Assembly: GCA_029204045.2 (NCBI GenBank)
Contig: CM055072.1
Span: forward strand, 8,496,854-8,560,853
Source: Tillandsia leiboldiana
Taxonomy: Eukaryota > Streptophyta > Magnoliopsida > Poales > Bromeliaceae
Direction: 5' to 3'
DNA length: 64,000 nucleotides
Shown here: piece after piece, positions 11,741 to 24,300 of the stretch
Position numbering within the stretch: position 1 is the first letter of the stretch
Layout: each line of letters begins with the position of its first letter
Translations under genes and position numbers: made by a program
Notes under the pieces: generated by a model
The model's input: the letters and a program-made list of their open reading frames with translations, nothing else
Told to the model about the DNA's origin: nothing
The model's database searches: none

Positions 11741-12915
11741 GGTGCTGTGCGAAGAACTCCGCCGCACGCTGTTGGGAGTCGATGTAAGTTTCGGACTTCT
11801 AAGTCTTGACTTGCCCTTGTTCCTTCAGGAGTGCGGGACGCTGTTGGCGACTGGTGCACAGACGCGGACTGGACGAACGCAGGACGACGCACACAAGGTG
11901 GGTACATTCCCGGGGATTGCGGGAATAGGGATTAACTGTTAGAAATAGCATGTTGGGGCAAGGTGGAATTATCAGTCTCCTTCTGTTTATGCACTAACCC
12001 TGTTGTGTTATTATACTAAATGTCAATCTGAGGCTCAAGTTTTGCTACACGCACACCCGCGGTTTGGCCACCGCAAGGGTGTGCTTTTCCGGAAAAGTGG
12101 TACGTTGACCCGTGTACCCCACGCGACGGTGGCGTTAGGAATGGGGGCCCCCATGGGTGGGGGGTGTGAGCGGTGATGTCGAGGCAGGTGCTCGGCGGCC
12201 GAGGCAGGTGCTCGGCGGTGGACATCGGGGAAGGTGCCCGATGTTGTTTTGATACAGGGTGTGGTTATGGTGGATGATGCATGAGAGGGATGGTTGCTCC
12301 GGTGTTTGTGGTTTGCCCTATTATTGCTTTTCTTATGCTTATCATGCTATTTCTAGTCACTGACTTCCCACTCCGTGACAGGTTCGTCCAGGGGCGAGTG
12401 TTAGGGCACCGGTGAGGACGCGAGAGTGCTGTTCTGATTTTTGGGTGACTTCAGATACAGTGACTCTTCTTTCCCTTTTCTTTTATTATTCATGCTAACC
12501 AGCTGTGGATTGCGACACCCCCGTGGGGTCGAAGTGGATGTTGCTTTCTTTTCCTTTTTGAATAATCGAATGAATATTACGTTCTCTCTTACTTGGCCGT
12601 TTTGAACAACGAAAAGCAAAGAAAACCGTTTGCGAAAATTATTCTTAAAACGTGGGTGTCGTGTGGGCACCGAGCTTTACAAACCTTGTGGGATTTATGT
12701 GTTTGCGAACTGTTTTCACAAACGATGGCATCGTGTGGATGCCGCTTTCAAAACCTTGTGATTATTTATCTTTTCAAAACACCGGCCTCTATGCTCTAAG
12801 TGAATGCTAGAATATCATGTGAGTTGTTTGGTTGTATGTGTACGAGACCCCAACTGTTGTGGTCAGAGATTGTATGTGCTACGCCTTGTGAGACACTTCA
12901 TAGTTGAGACGCCGT

Positions 12916-12964
12916 GCATATACAAAGGAGACTCTGCCCGTTTGCAGAGTGAATTTGTGTATGC
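12916..12964 (+). promoter_or_regulatory. Compound U5 hairpin of solo LTR 10795-13076
   Basis: The outer arms are GCATATACAAA (12916-12926) and TTTGTGTATGC (12954-12964), 11 pairs with one wobble. The inner arms are CTCTGC (12932-12937) and GCAGAG (12944-12949). The same fold, with different outer-arm sequence, is at 26202-26250, about 4616-4672 and about 52726-52780. Confidence 0.6.
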
Positions 12965-14041
12965 GGCGGGTCTGGGCACGCGCCGGGGAGTATTGTTTTA
13001 CAAAAAAAAATATATGGCTGAATTAGGGGCATCGGTGGCTCCTCTTCCGCGCGATTCGAACCCCCGGGGCGTGACAGTAACATGCATCCCACGACCACCC
13101 GACCACTCGGCCTACTACCCGGGCGAGGAACTCTAAGTCCAGGTGACAAGAATAAATATGGGAGTATCTAAAGCATAAATAAACTAGCCCAAGTTGAAGT
13201 TTTCTACTAGTCTGGTTGACATGCATCATATGATAGGGTGCTAGGTTAAGTTCCAATAATAGCATTTAATTAACACAAATAGGAAGTACTAATTAACATG
13301 ATCATGATAACAACCCCAGAAAACATTATCTCACACAAATATGCTTCCTGTCATCGCTCACATTATGCATGCTCCCTAACATATATAGAATTAGAGAACC
13401 GTCCACCGGTTTTGGAGACGAAGCAACCCACCTGAAAGTGCGTGTTGATCCAAGGTCCAAATGGGCTGAAACTGAACGGGGATAATCCTCAGATTCCCAC
13501 GATTCTAACGAGCCCAAAAATACCAGAAAACTCCTCCTGAGCACAAAGATACAGTCCAAACATCGCGATAAGCAAAAATCCCCATGATCACAATTCTGCT
13601 GTAAGATCAGTCCGAAAGAAGCCAAAATATCACATGCTAGATGATCTCTAAAAATTCCAATAAAAATATGGTTGCGATCCTCGCGAAGCGTAGATGTCGA
13701 TTGAGTCCTCACATATTGAAATCCGATAATTGAGCACCAAGATAAAAATCCGACAATGCTCCGTTGTCCAAGAAAATCACCAGCAAAAAAGGTGTTCAAA
13801 GATGTTCCAGAAACCCCAATAAAAACCCAAAACTGAGAGGAGCGGAAAACATAAAAAATGAAGATCTACCTCTCATGAAACCGACACCGTGAAAATTGGC
13901 CAAAAACTTCCTCCCGTCAGTCCTGGGGAGCTCGCGGAAGAAGCGTCGACGGAAAAAGCTTGGTATCCAAGGCGCGTCGAAGCTCGTGATGTCGAGAAGA
14001 ACACAGATGGCACGACTCCCAAAAATCTCTGGGAGCTCAAA

Positions 14042-14617
14042 TGTGACACCCCCGGAATTTGGATTAGTCCTCTATATAAATGATATAATAGGACTAAATC
14101 TCTAACCCGGCTATAGCATTTTGGATGGTAGCAAAATCCAAGAGGAACATGAGAGTTAAGCGTGCTAGAGCTAGAGTAGTTCTAGGATGGGTGACCCCCT
14201 GGGAAGTGGGGCGTCACAGTTGGTATCAGAGACATTCACCAGCCGGAAATGTGAGATGAGTCTCGGCTGAGCCAGGGTTATATAGCGGGTAGAGCGAGGC
14301 TCCCCAGCTAATGACCGTTGTGAGTGGAGTGCAGCTCCTCACAAGGTCGGCTAAGGCTAGTGAGACGAGTCTCACATCGCCTGGTGCTTGTGAGTGTGCT
14401 TGAGCCTGACGTGGACGTCAGGGCTTAAAGGGGGGAAGAATGTGACACCGCCGGAATTTGGATTAGTCCTCTATATAAATGATATAATATGACTAAATCT
14501 CTAACCCGACTATAGCATTTTGGATGGTAGCAAAATCCAAGAGGAACATGAGAGTTAAGCGTGCTAGAGCTAGAGTAGTTCTAGGATGGGTGACCCCCTG
14601 GGAAGTGGGGCGTCACA
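14042..14617 (+). mobile_element. Complete Cassandra TRIM retrotransposon
   Basis: 576 bp. LTRs of 177 bp lie at 14042-14218 and 14441-14617 and differ at three positions by eye. The host duplication TCAAA is at 14037-14041 and 14618-14622. Two bases after the 5' LTR comes the primer-binding site TGGTATCAGAG (14221). A polypurine tract AAAGGGGGGAAGAA (14427-14440) precedes the 3' LTR. There is no coding capacity; the 222 bp interior is non-coding. Both LTRs contain a 5S rRNA-derived segment, the hallmark of Cassandra. It sits inside the solo LTR at 6341-15301. Mobilisation must rely on proteins from other elements. Confidence 0.93.
14150..14207 (+). other. 5S rRNA-derived segment in Cassandra 5' LTR
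   Basis: GTTAAGCGTGCT, then GAGTAGTTCTAGGATGGG and TGACCCCCTGGGAAGT, closely match the 3' half of plant 5S rRNA, including the internal A-box and C-box region used by RNA polymerase III. The 5' part of 5S rRNA is absent or unrecognisable. The same segment is in the 3' LTR at about 14549-14606. Confidence 0.85.
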
Positions 14618-14707
14618 TCAAAAGTCGAAGAAGACTCTAGGTGGAACCTCCCTGTCGAAATTGGGCTGAGAAATCGCAGAAGAAAAGTCCAAAAAAGAAG
14701 CCCAAAG

Positions 14708-14723
14708 GGGCTATTTATAGCCC
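14708..14723 (-). promoter_or_regulatory. Candidate LTR core promoter (TATA box in a palindrome)
   Basis: GGGCTATTTATAGCCC: on the sense (minus) strand CTATAAATAG lies within GGGC/GCCC arms, in the right third of the solo LTR 6341-15301. Confidence 0.5.
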
Positions 14724-15306
14724 AAGCCCACCAAAAGGGAGGCCTCGGATTCGGGCGCAAGAATCGGGCGCCCGAATCCGGCCCAGCCCAACACTGTGCG
14801 CGCCCGAAACTCCCACAACGCGCCACGTGTCCCGTCCTCGCCCCGCGCGCCTTGCGCACAAGCGCCCGCCAATTGCGGCGCGCCGCGTGGCAGCGCGGTC
14901 CACGGCGGGGGCCGTGGGCCGCGGTTCACAGCGGCCCAGCCCTGTCGCTGCGCCCGCCAATGGGCGGGCGACACGTAGCCCGGCGGGGTCCACCGTGCGC
15001 CGCGCCCGGCGCGAGACGCACGCTGTTGCGCATGCGTTGACCCACCAATCCGCGCGCGCCACGTGGCACCTCGCTTCGTTGGCTGCTCCCGGTGCACGAC
15101 AAGTGGGCCGTGGACCGGCCCACCCGAGAAATCGGCCCGTTTGGCCCGTTTCGCCCGAAAATAGCCGATTTTCAATGTTTTCGTGGGCTAAATCCGTTTT
15201 TGACATTCGTTTGACGCACAACGGGCTCGATACACCAATAATAGGTGTTTTCTCACCGTCGACCACCCAGACAGGTCGTACGAAAAAACTGGGACACCAC
15301 ACTATG

Positions 15307-16117
15307 TGACCCAGAAATGAAACCTCCCGGAGTCAAAACTCACACTTCTTAAACTTGGCATACAGCTCATTCTCTCGCAGAAGCTGCAGCACTGTCCTCA
15401 AGTGCTCCTCATGCTCCTCATCACTCCAGGAGTAAATCAAGATGTCGTCGATAAAAATTACTACAAATCTGTCCAAATACGGCTGAAACACACGGTTCAT
15501 CATATCCATAAATGCGGCAGGTGCATTAGTCAAACCAAAAGGCATCACCGTGAACTCATTATGCCCGTACCGCATTCTGAAAGCCGTCTTCGAGATGTCC
15601 TCGGCCCTCACCCTCAGCTGGTGGTAACTGGACTGCAAGTCTACCTTGGAAAAGACGCACGCTCCCTGAAGCTGGTTGAAGAGGTCGTCAATGCGCGGCA
15701 GGGGATACTTATTCTTGATGGTTACTTTGTTCAGTTCCCTATAGTCAACACACAGTCTCAGTGATTCATCCTTCTTCTTCACAAACAACACCGGTGCTCC
15801 CCAAGGTGAAATGCTGGGCCTCACAAACCCTCTGTCCAATAAATCCTGTAACTGCACCTTCAGCTCCCTCAGCTCAGCAGGTGCCATTCTATAAGGTGCA
15901 TTCGAGATTGGCGTGGTTCCCGGAACCACATCAATCACAAACTCTAACTCCCTCTCCGGCGGCATAGTCATCAACTCAGGGGAAAACGCATCCGGAAACT
16001 CGCGGACGATGGGAATATCCTCAAGTCTCAGTGCTGCCGTAGGCACCTCAACAATAGTCGCCAGTAAAGCAGTGAATCCTCTACTCATCATCCGCCTTGC
16101 CCTTGCTGAAGAAATAG
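15307..16117 (-). pseudogene. pol: gypsy reverse transcriptase remnant
   Basis: Middle of the same old Pol as 5151-6340. The RT has FVRPSISPWGAPVLFVKKKD, the catalytic Asp block VFSKVDLQSSYHQL, MPFGLTNAPAAFMDMMNR and the active-site motif FIDDILIYS. The frame is open from 16091 to TGA at 15333, where a Trp codon after KFKKCEF has become a stop. It reads on into 25070 (protease) at the right and 6340 at the left once the inserts are disregarded. Both RT catalytic Asp motifs are present, so RT decay is slight compared with integrase. Confidence 0.92.
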
Positions 16118-19021
16118 TGTCACGCCTCAGGTGTAAACCAGAACCCGGGCCCGTCTACAGATCCGCCGTGCACACGGTATTTTCCGTGTACACGAAGCGC
16201 CAAACCTGCTCAGATATAAGAGATAAAATAAAAGAGCAATAAAAACAGAGCTGAACTAAAACTAATACATCTCAGACTGAAGCTGGAAATAAAATACAAT
16301 ACATCTGTATAAATAAAATACCCACACGAGGAAAGCATCACCGGGCAATAACCGCGCCGGTGTGATAAAAGCATCACCGGGCAATAACCGCGCCGGTGTG
16401 ATAAAAGCAGGATTGGATCATAACTATAAAGCCCCAGTGGAACACAACCCTCCACTAAAAGAAAAATGATTCCCAATCAGATGCAAGAGTAACCATCCGG
16501 TCAATCGCCCAATATCCGCGATTGCCGCAATACCCCACAATCCACGACCAGGTCTAACAACCGACCTCCGGTCAACCGCCCAATATCCGCGGTCGCCGGA
16601 ATAACCCACAATCACAATCATGTCCCACATCCGACATCTGGTCAACCGCCTACTATCCGCGGTTGCCACAAAACCCTCTAGTCCATAATCATGCCCTAAC
16701 ACCGATGTCCTATATCCGACATCCGGTCAACCGCCCAATATCCGCGGTCGCCGCCAAAATCCATGATCCATAATCCAGGCCCCGGCTACACTATCCCAAA
16801 CCCCTGCTCAAACCTGAGCAACAATTACCACCTGACTAACGAAAGGAGAAAAGAAACAAACAAGGTTTCTCCTAAGTCAAGTTCCAGCATGAAAGTGTAG
16901 CAATAAAAGATGGCCTATCTAGATGTCCAAACAAGCATGCAAATGTTCTCAAGGAAATAAAGGAAAAGGTGACCAATAGTGGTTCCACATGTGTAACAAT
17001 TAATAACTCCGCATAGATATAACCATCATGCTAAAACATTATCCAACCACACATGTCTATAATCCATGTTCCATAATAAAGCATCACTATCCACCTATGC
17101 ATGTCATAAAATCCTCAATTAGCACCAACCACTAACAGGATAATCATATAGTCCAAAATAAATATTCCAATCCACATGCAAGGTTAAACACTAACATTCC
17201 ATCCATACCAACATGTATAAGTCCCAACCACTATCAGGTATCCACAATAGTAATTTTCATATGATAGACTCACAATTTTATATCACTTAAGCATGCATGT
17301 CCAAATAAAGGGATCACTCCAATATTCCTAGTGAGCATGTAAAAATAGTGGTAAACAACAACCACCCACCTCGATCGCTAATTCCAAGTCCAAATAGTGC
17401 TCTCGCCCAAACCGATAAGCCGCCGCGATCACTGTACAAAATTCCCAAAAGAACATACATAATTAACATACAATGCTCACACAAAATCTGTCCCAAACAC
17501 AACAGTCCAATGTTTTCCTGTTTTTACCTGTGAGAAGTGCCCAAAAAATTCCAAGAAAAATACTGTCACGATCCTCGTGACGAACCCGTCGAAACGACTA
17601 CCTGCACGCTCAAATCCGAGTTTCCTACACTGAGAAACAAATCCGACAAGGAAACCACCCCGAAATAAACTGCTCTAAAAAACTGAACCACAAGGTTCTG
17701 TAAACAGGGATATTCACCTTGGGGGCAAAATTCAGAAAATTCCAAGAAAATTTGGGGATATTCCTCGTGATGTGTAGATGCAAAACGCCTATTGAATCGC
17801 CCCAATCCGATGCCTGTGCGCGAAGATATCACCAAAATACCACACCGCTGTCCCAAAACTCCGCCCCAGAAAATGAGGTCACAAGATGATCCGAAAAACC
17901 CATGTAAAGCTCGGAATGGGAAAAACCAGTAAACATGGGGAACGTATCCCTACCTGTCGTGAAGACGATGGCGCAAGAATCACAGAAAAAGGTGCTCGGT
18001 TGAACAGGGAAGAAGCTCTCCTCAGTTGAACTCGGCCTATTAATAGGCTGAAGGAAACAAATCCAAAAATACCCATTCTGTCCTATTTTCCGGGCGCTCC
18101 GGATTTCGGGCGGCTACAGTGTTGGGCCCGGCCCAACACTGTGCGCGCCCGAAAGCCCCACGGGCCTCCACGTGGCCCACAAAACAGGCAACAGCGGGAG
18201 CCACCACTCCGGCTGCGCCGCGTGGCCACCAGCGGACGTCGACACGTGGCGCGCACCCGGTCAGCGCTCGCCTGCCGCGCCCACGTGCTCGCCTGACGCG
18301 CCGCCTGGCACCCCTGCCAGGCACGGAACCCGAGGCACCCCGGTGCACCTCCGTGGACCCAGCCTCCATGAGCCCACCAACCGCAAGACGCCACGTGTCC
18401 CGCCGATCCATGCACCGCACCCGCCTGCTCCGTAGTCCAAGTCTACTAAACCGACCACTCCGACACTGCCACGTGTCCAGCCCCTGGTGCACGACGGCCC
18501 GTGGACCGCGCGCCTGCCCGCGCGCCCGCGCGCCTGCCCGCGCGCTGCCCGCGCCCGCGCGCTGCCCGCGGCCGCTCCGCCGCCTGCCCGAGCCCGTCCG
18601 CCGTGCTCCGCCGCTGCCCGCCGCCGCCGCCGCTGCCCGCCGGCGGCCGAAAACACTGTTCCGGCATGAACAGTGACCGGTGCTCAAAAATAACAAGTGG
18701 GTAGTCCGTTTTAACCGTGTTCGCGTGCTGAATCCGAATTTGATGTCCATTTTGCCAAATTCCAACCCCAAAATTTGCCGATGGCATCCGGAAAGGTATT
18801 CCTTGGTCCAAACTTCGCGCTGAGTCCATTTTTAATATCCGCTTCGCGCGAAACCACTTCTAACGATCCGACGGAGTCCATTGATCACCCACGTGATCCA
18901 GTAAGCCCGAAGTCCGCCACTTGTGTCCAATTGGTGCACAAACACCTCCAACACACAGTACAAGCTCCCCAGATGTCACCAATGACTCTACCACAGCTCT
19001 GCAGAGATCCAGGTCATCACA
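16118..19021 (-). mobile_element. 3' LTR of element 16118-25064
   Basis: 2,904 bp, TGTCACGCCTCAG to ..GGTCATCACA. It lacks about 620 bp present in the partner LTR (21579-22205, the part with the paired-hairpin module) and about 180 bp (about 23885-24062). It has U5 hairpin arms CGTGCACACGG and CCGTGTACACG (16167-16194), a perfect palindrome GCCTATTAATAGGC at 18035-18048 as candidate TATA region, and a G+C-rich block (18120-18660). A (CCG)-type run near 18610-18640 is longer than in the partner. Confidence 0.92.
16167..16194 (-). promoter_or_regulatory. U5 hairpin (beta) of LTR 16118-19021
   Basis: Sense arms CGTGTACACGG and CCGTGTGCACG form 11 pairs with one wobble around a 6-base loop. Several pairs are swapped relative to the hairpin at 51909 (for example C-G to G-C and T-A to C-G), which preserves pairing. 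Confidence 0.6.
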
Positions 19022-19036
19022 TCCTCCCCCACTAAA
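19022..19036 (-). promoter_or_regulatory. Polypurine tract
   Basis: On the minus strand the sequence is TTTAGTGGGGGAGGA directly before the 3' LTR. It marks the plus-strand primer of reverse transcription. The same tract is at 59502-59516. Confidence 0.85.
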
Positions 19037-20140
19037 AGAAAGTTTCGTCCTCGAAACTAAAGTTATTCCTCAATCCGGAATCTCAACCAAATAGAGGGGT
19101 AAATATCCAATCATCCACCACTCGAGCTCCCAAGGCTGTCTAATACCTCTTCCAGAGACGCGATACAACCCTCGGGTCTCTAACTAGAACAAAATAGAGG
19201 CGGGCATTCCAGAAAAACCGCACCACCTCATCCAAGTACAGCTGGGCTAACCGCTCGAGCTACCAAGTAGTCTGCATCGGTACAAGCATCCGCTCCTCCC
19301 AGGGTCTCAGATAATCCAACCACAAGTCCATCGACACAAAAGCTTGATCCCCATACCTCTGTACTCCCAAGGTATCCAATATAAGTCCCCCAACTGATCA
19401 CGTAGACTCTGCTCTCTAATCTCTAAACCGTCGGGATGTAGAAGCAATTCCCCAACTCTCCGGCATCAACACACAGCCATATGCAGTCGAGAAAACCAGA
19501 TTGCAAATCCACCTTCAGGAAGACCCGGGACCCTTACAGCTGGTAAATCAAATCCTCCATGCTCGACAAGGGTGCTAGCTCCAGATGGTCACTTCATCAA
19601 ATTCCCGGGGATCCACACCAAGCCGAAGTGAACCAACATCCACAACTCGAATAGCACCGGCGCCCCTAAAGGCGACACACTAGGCTTGACAAAATTTCCA
19701 AAACATCGAATCCTGGAGTTGTGTCCTCAACTCTCAAACTAGTGACATGCTAGACAACTCCAATAGGAGAACAGCCAGGAACTCGCAACCAAAGGGGGGT
19801 ATCCCCGAGTCCCAACGCCGTCGTAGGTCCCTCAACCACACCAGCCAAAAGTCTACTCATCCATTGCGAAACACCCGCCTCGCTCCCGAAGTCAAAACTA
19901 TAGAGGCGAAGATAACCCTCAAGCAACCCATGTACACCAACACCTCCGGGCCTGGCTCCCCAAGAAAACTGCCTCGCGGCATAATCAACCGCCGCGAAAG
20001 AAAACCGATCCCGCCAGCCCAACAAGTACCACAACAACATCCCGCAGCTGAGCCAAGACCATCAGGTCTACCGGTAAAATCCAGGACTCAAGCTGCACCG
20101 AGCAGGACCAACAACTCTCCTCCACATGCTAAGCGCGATC
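19037..20140 (-). pseudogene. pol: Eroded Pol: protease, RT and integrase scraps
   Basis: Read on the minus strand, sense order. Protease end at about 20135-19960 (HVEESCWSCSVQLESWIL, colinear with the protease at 25301-25070). RT at about 19740-19430 (SPLGAPVLFE; SSMEDLIYQL; GSRVFLKVDLQSGF). Integrase core at about 19300-19110 (LERLAQLYLDEVVRF followed by VRDPRVVSRLWK, the region of the second catalytic Asp). Frames shift repeatedly and stops are frequent. RNase H and the YxDD part of RT appear deleted. It cannot make protein. Confidence 0.65.
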
Positions 20141-21366
20141 GGGAAAATAAGCCTCCCGTGCGCGTGGTGACCATCCTGCCCCCCCCCCCCCCCCCCCTAA
20201 CCCAAGCAATGAAGCAAAAGCACTACCCACCAAGAAGGGAATTCTCCCGTATCAGGAAGATACGAACCCAAAAGTCCGGAACAACTCACACCTACCACCA
20301 CACCGACCGCTGTAACATATGTGCTCCGACAGTCCCAAAAATCCACTATCCTGAAAAAGAAATCGGGAATGCCTCCTCCGACTGATCTGTCCTCCATCAC
20401 CCGACGCCAAGTGCCTCAATCAGAACTCGCCTCAGGCGGTAGATCCCAATCCAAAGGAACCACAATACCACGCTCCACACCCGGCGCCTACTCCAATGAG
20501 GCGTCCCTAATCCGTACTGGAGGGACCCAAAGAGTTAAAAGGTATCCTGGCGCAATCCACTCTCAGACACTCATATCCTAAGCGCCCCGTCTCTCTACAC
20601 ATGGAGCGTGCAGTTCAGCAACTGCGTTAACTCTTGACGCAAAAGGCTTCCAAGCACTCTCTAATCCCCCCACTGAACAAGACCCTGTCTCAAAGGGCTC
20701 CATACTCAATCCCACAAATCGGGGTGACTCATCCGCCAAAACTGGCTCACTCGATCAAAGCAATCCCACAGCTTACCCGCTGTCCACTATCCACCCTGCC
20801 TCGGTGCCCCAACACTAAACGTCGGCACGGAGGGGGCTACTCGCTACTCCGACAACTGTGCCACTGCGCCGATCCGACAACTGTGCCACTGCTCCGCTGA
20901 TCCGACAACTGTGTCACTGCGCTGATCCGACAACTATGCCACTGCTCCGCTGATCTGCCTCCAACACACCTACCCTTCGGGTCCGGAGCTCTCAGACTCC
21001 AATCTGGGTATCCGGCCCGAAACAACCAGCTCTGACCCAACTGCCGCACCAAGGTGCACCCGGGTCAGGGCCCAACGTCGGGGAGACACCGCTCGCCATG
21101 ACAAAACCGCAAATCAGCACACCCCAAACACTCGACCCAATCTAGCGAAAGTCAAAGACATCCCTCTATTTTTGTAACTTTATGTTGTCTGCAGCCAACA
21201 TAACTGTCCCACAAAAATAGGATATGTCGATCCCTCTTCACTCACAGGAAGAGTCGAACAAATAAATCACCGACTTTCGCAAAATGTCGCGTCTCTCACG
21301 CACTAACATCCTAGGGTCCGCCGAAAAGCCTAGGGTTTCCTAAGTCCCAAATGACCTATCCCTAAG
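20141..21366 (-). other. 5' internal region of element 16118-25064: leader and presumed Gag remains
   Basis: No intact frame. A run of 19 C lies at 20179-20197. Short repeats CCGACAACTGTGCCACTGC occur four times at 20858-20950. The leader at 21095-21366 matches the leader of the element at 56056 (shared TTATGTTGTCTGC and GGCCAACATAA stretches before the primer-binding site), so the two belong to one family. Gag itself is not recognisable with confidence. Confidence 0.5.
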
Positions 21367-21377
21367 CTCTGATACCA
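21367..21377 (-). promoter_or_regulatory. Primer-binding site, initiator tRNA-Met
   Basis: Minus strand TGGTATCAGAG, 7 bp from the 5' LTR edge at 21385. Confidence 0.85.
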
Positions 21378-21384
21378 CCTAATC

Positions 21385-24300
21385 TGTCACGCCCCGGGTG
21401 TAAACCAGAACCCGGGCCCGTCTACAGATCCGCCGTGCACACGGTATTTCCCGTGTACACGAAGTGCCAAACCTACTCAGATATAAGAGATAAAATAAAA
21501 GAGCAATAAAAACAGAGCTGAACTAAAACTAATACATCTCAGACTGAAGCTGGAAATAAAATACAATACATCTGTATAAATGATACATCTGTCTCTCTCA
21601 GCTCACCAAAATAAATACAACCTGCTGGCAAAAGCCAGTCCCAAATGTAAAAGTACAACCGTCTGAGGAAACCTGGGTACACCAACAGTCCAGCTAACTC
21701 GCTCATCCTGCCTCGAGATCTACCTACTCAGCCGTCCTCTCTCCTCGACCCGCCGCTGAAAGCCCAGCAGCACCCGCAGAAAACACTGCAAAACAAGGAA
21801 GAAGAAAAAGAGGAAAGAAGAATGGGGGTGAGAACTACTAGTAAACCAGTAGCCTCCCCTAGTGGGTAAAACCTCAAACCCTGACACACCCACTAGGTCT
21901 ACCAGAGGCAAAAAGGAAAGAAGAGTGGTAAGACATGAAACCGCTGAAAAAGGGAAATCTACCACTACTATGCCTCTAAAGTACAGTCCTAGACTGGAAT
22001 AACTGTATGCAACAATAACCAACCGTCCCGGATGAACCCAATCTGTACCGCCCTCATCATCGGGCAAATAAGCCGCGCCGATGTGATAGCAAAAATTCCT
22101 GCTGCCGCCCTCATCATCGGGCAAATAAGCCGCGCCGATGTGATAGCAAAACTGTCCATAACTGTCTGGCCCCGGCCTCCGGAGGGGAACTCGAGGGGAG
22201 CGACCCACACGAGGAAAGCATCACCGGGCAATAACCGCGCCGGTGTGATAAAAGCATCACCGGGCAATAACCGCGCCGGTGTGATAAAAGCAGGATTGGA
22301 TCACAACTATAAAGCCCCAGTGGAACACAACCCTCCACTAAAAGAAAAATGATTCCCAATCAGATGCAAGAGTAACCATCCGGTCAATCGCCCAATATCC
22401 GCGATTGCCGCAATACCCCACAATCCACGACCAGGTCTAACAACCGACCTCCGGTCAACCGCCCAATATCCGCGGTCGCCGGAATAACCCACAATCACAA
22501 TCATGTCCCACATCCGACATCTGGTCAACCGCCTACTATCCGCGGTTGCCACAAAACCCTCTAGTCCATAATCATGCCCTAACACCGATGTCCTATATCC
22601 GACATCCGGTCAACCGCCCAATATCCGCGGTCGCCGCCAAAACCCATGATCCATAATCCAGGCCCCGGCTACACTATCCCAAACCCCTGCTCAAACCCGA
22701 GCAACAATTACCACCTGACTAACGAAAGGAGAAAAGAAACAAACAAGGTTTCTCCTAAGTCAAGTTCCAGCATGAAAGTGTAGCAATAAAAGATGGCCTA
22801 TCTAGATGTCCAAACAAGCATGCAAATGTTCTCAAGGAAATAAAGGAAAAGGTGACCAATAGTGGTTCCACATGTGTAACAATTAATAACTCCGCATAGA
22901 TATAACCATCATGCTAAAACATTATCCAACCACACATGTCTATAATCCATGTTCCATAATAAAGCATCACTATCCACCTATGCATGTCATAAAATCCTCA
23001 ATTAGCACCAACCACTAACAGGATAATCATATAGTCCAAAATAAATATTCCAATCCACATGCAAGGTTAAACACTAACATTCCATCCATACCAACATGTA
23101 TAAGTCCCAACCACTATCAGGTATCCACAATAGTAATTTCCATATGATAGGCTCACAATTTTATATCACTTAAGCATGCATGTCCAAATAAAGGGATCAC
23201 TCCAATATTCCTAGTGAGCATGTCAAAATAGAGGTAAACAACAACCACCCACCTCGATCGCTAATTCCAAGTCCAAATAGTGCTCTCGCCCAAACCGATA
23301 AGCCGCCGCGATCACTGTACAAAATTCCCAAAAGAACATACATAATTAACATACAATGCTCACACAAAATCTGTCCCAAACACAACAGTCTAATGTTTCC
23401 CTGTTTTTACCTGCGAGAAGTGCCCGGAAAATTCTAAGAAAAATACTGTCACGATCCTCGCGACGAACCCGTCGAAACGACTACCTGCACGCTCAAATCC
23501 GAGTTTCCTACACTGAGAAACAAATCCGACAAGGAAACCACCCCGAAATAAACTGCTCTCAAAAACTGAACCACAAGGTTCTGTAAACAGGGATATTCAC
23601 CTTCGGGGCAAAATTCAGAAAATTCCAAGAAAATTTGGGGATATTCCTCGTGATGTGTAGATGCAAAACGCCTTTTGAATCGCCCCAATCCGATGCCTGT
23701 GCGCGAAGATATCGCCAAAATACCACACCGCTGTCCCAAAACTCCGCCCCAGAAAATGAGGTCACAAGATGATCCGAAAAACCCATGAAAAGCTCGGAAT
23801 GGGAAAAACCAGTAAACATGGGGAACGTATCCCTACCTGTCGTGAAGACGATGGCGCAAGAATCACAGAAAAAGGTGCTCGGGGTAAGCCGAGGGAGTCC
23901 TCGCACCAAAACGGGACGAAGAAGACCACAAACGAACGAGCGTCGCGCCGCGCCGTAAAAATGCAAACCTTGGGATGCGTGCCGCCGAAAAATCCTATAA
24001 TCTGCAGATGGATCCGGCTCTGGGAGATGAAGATTTCTTGTGAAGGTTGCACAGTGAAAGGATGAACAGGGAAGAAGCTCTCCTCAGTTGAACTCGGCCT
24101 ATTAATAGGCTGAAGGAAACAAATCCAAAAATACCCATTCTGTCCTATTTTCCGGGCGCTCCGGATTTCGGGCGGCTACAGTGTTGGGCCCGGCCCAACA
24201 CTGTGCGCACCCGAAAGCCCCACGGGCCTCCACGTCGCCCACAAAACAGGCAACAGCGGGAGCCACCACTCCGGCTGCGCCGCGTGGCCACCAGCGGACG

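Larger units (their letters stand above)
10795..13076 (+). mobile_element. Plus-strand solo LTR of the intact element's family
   Basis: 2,282 bp, from TGTAAGACCCGG to ..CGGGGCGTGACA, with duplication GTAAC at 10790-10794 and 13077-13081. It is oriented opposite to its host LTR. It belongs with the intact element at 26096-36634: same termini (TGTAA..GTGACA), same ~68 bp repeats around TTTTGAAAACG/GTGTCGTGTGGGCAC (about 12600-12790), and the same compound U5 hairpin with CTCTGC/GCAGAG inner arms (12916-12964). A TATA-like TTTATATAGCC lies at 11070-11080. Confidence 0.9.
6341..15301 (-). mobile_element. Solo LTR inserted in Pol, itself interrupted three times
   Basis: It starts TGTCACGACCC at 6341 and ends ..ACACCACA at 15301. 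The host duplication is CTATG at 6336-6340 and 15302-15306. Across the insertion the host Pol frame resumes exactly (GHIVSTAG). Without its three inserts the LTR is about 2,685 bp: 6341-6723, 10132-10794, 13082-14041 and 14623-15301. There is no primer-binding site, polypurine tract or coding region of its own, so it is a recombined solo LTR. Sense strand is minus. It keeps the U5 hairpins near 6350-6420 and the upstream paired-hairpin module at about 10170-10230. Confidence 0.9.

Noticed and set aside
14150..14207. A genuine 5S rRNA gene
   Set aside because: Only the 3' half of 5S is present and it lies in both LTRs of a TRIM; this is the Cassandra hallmark.
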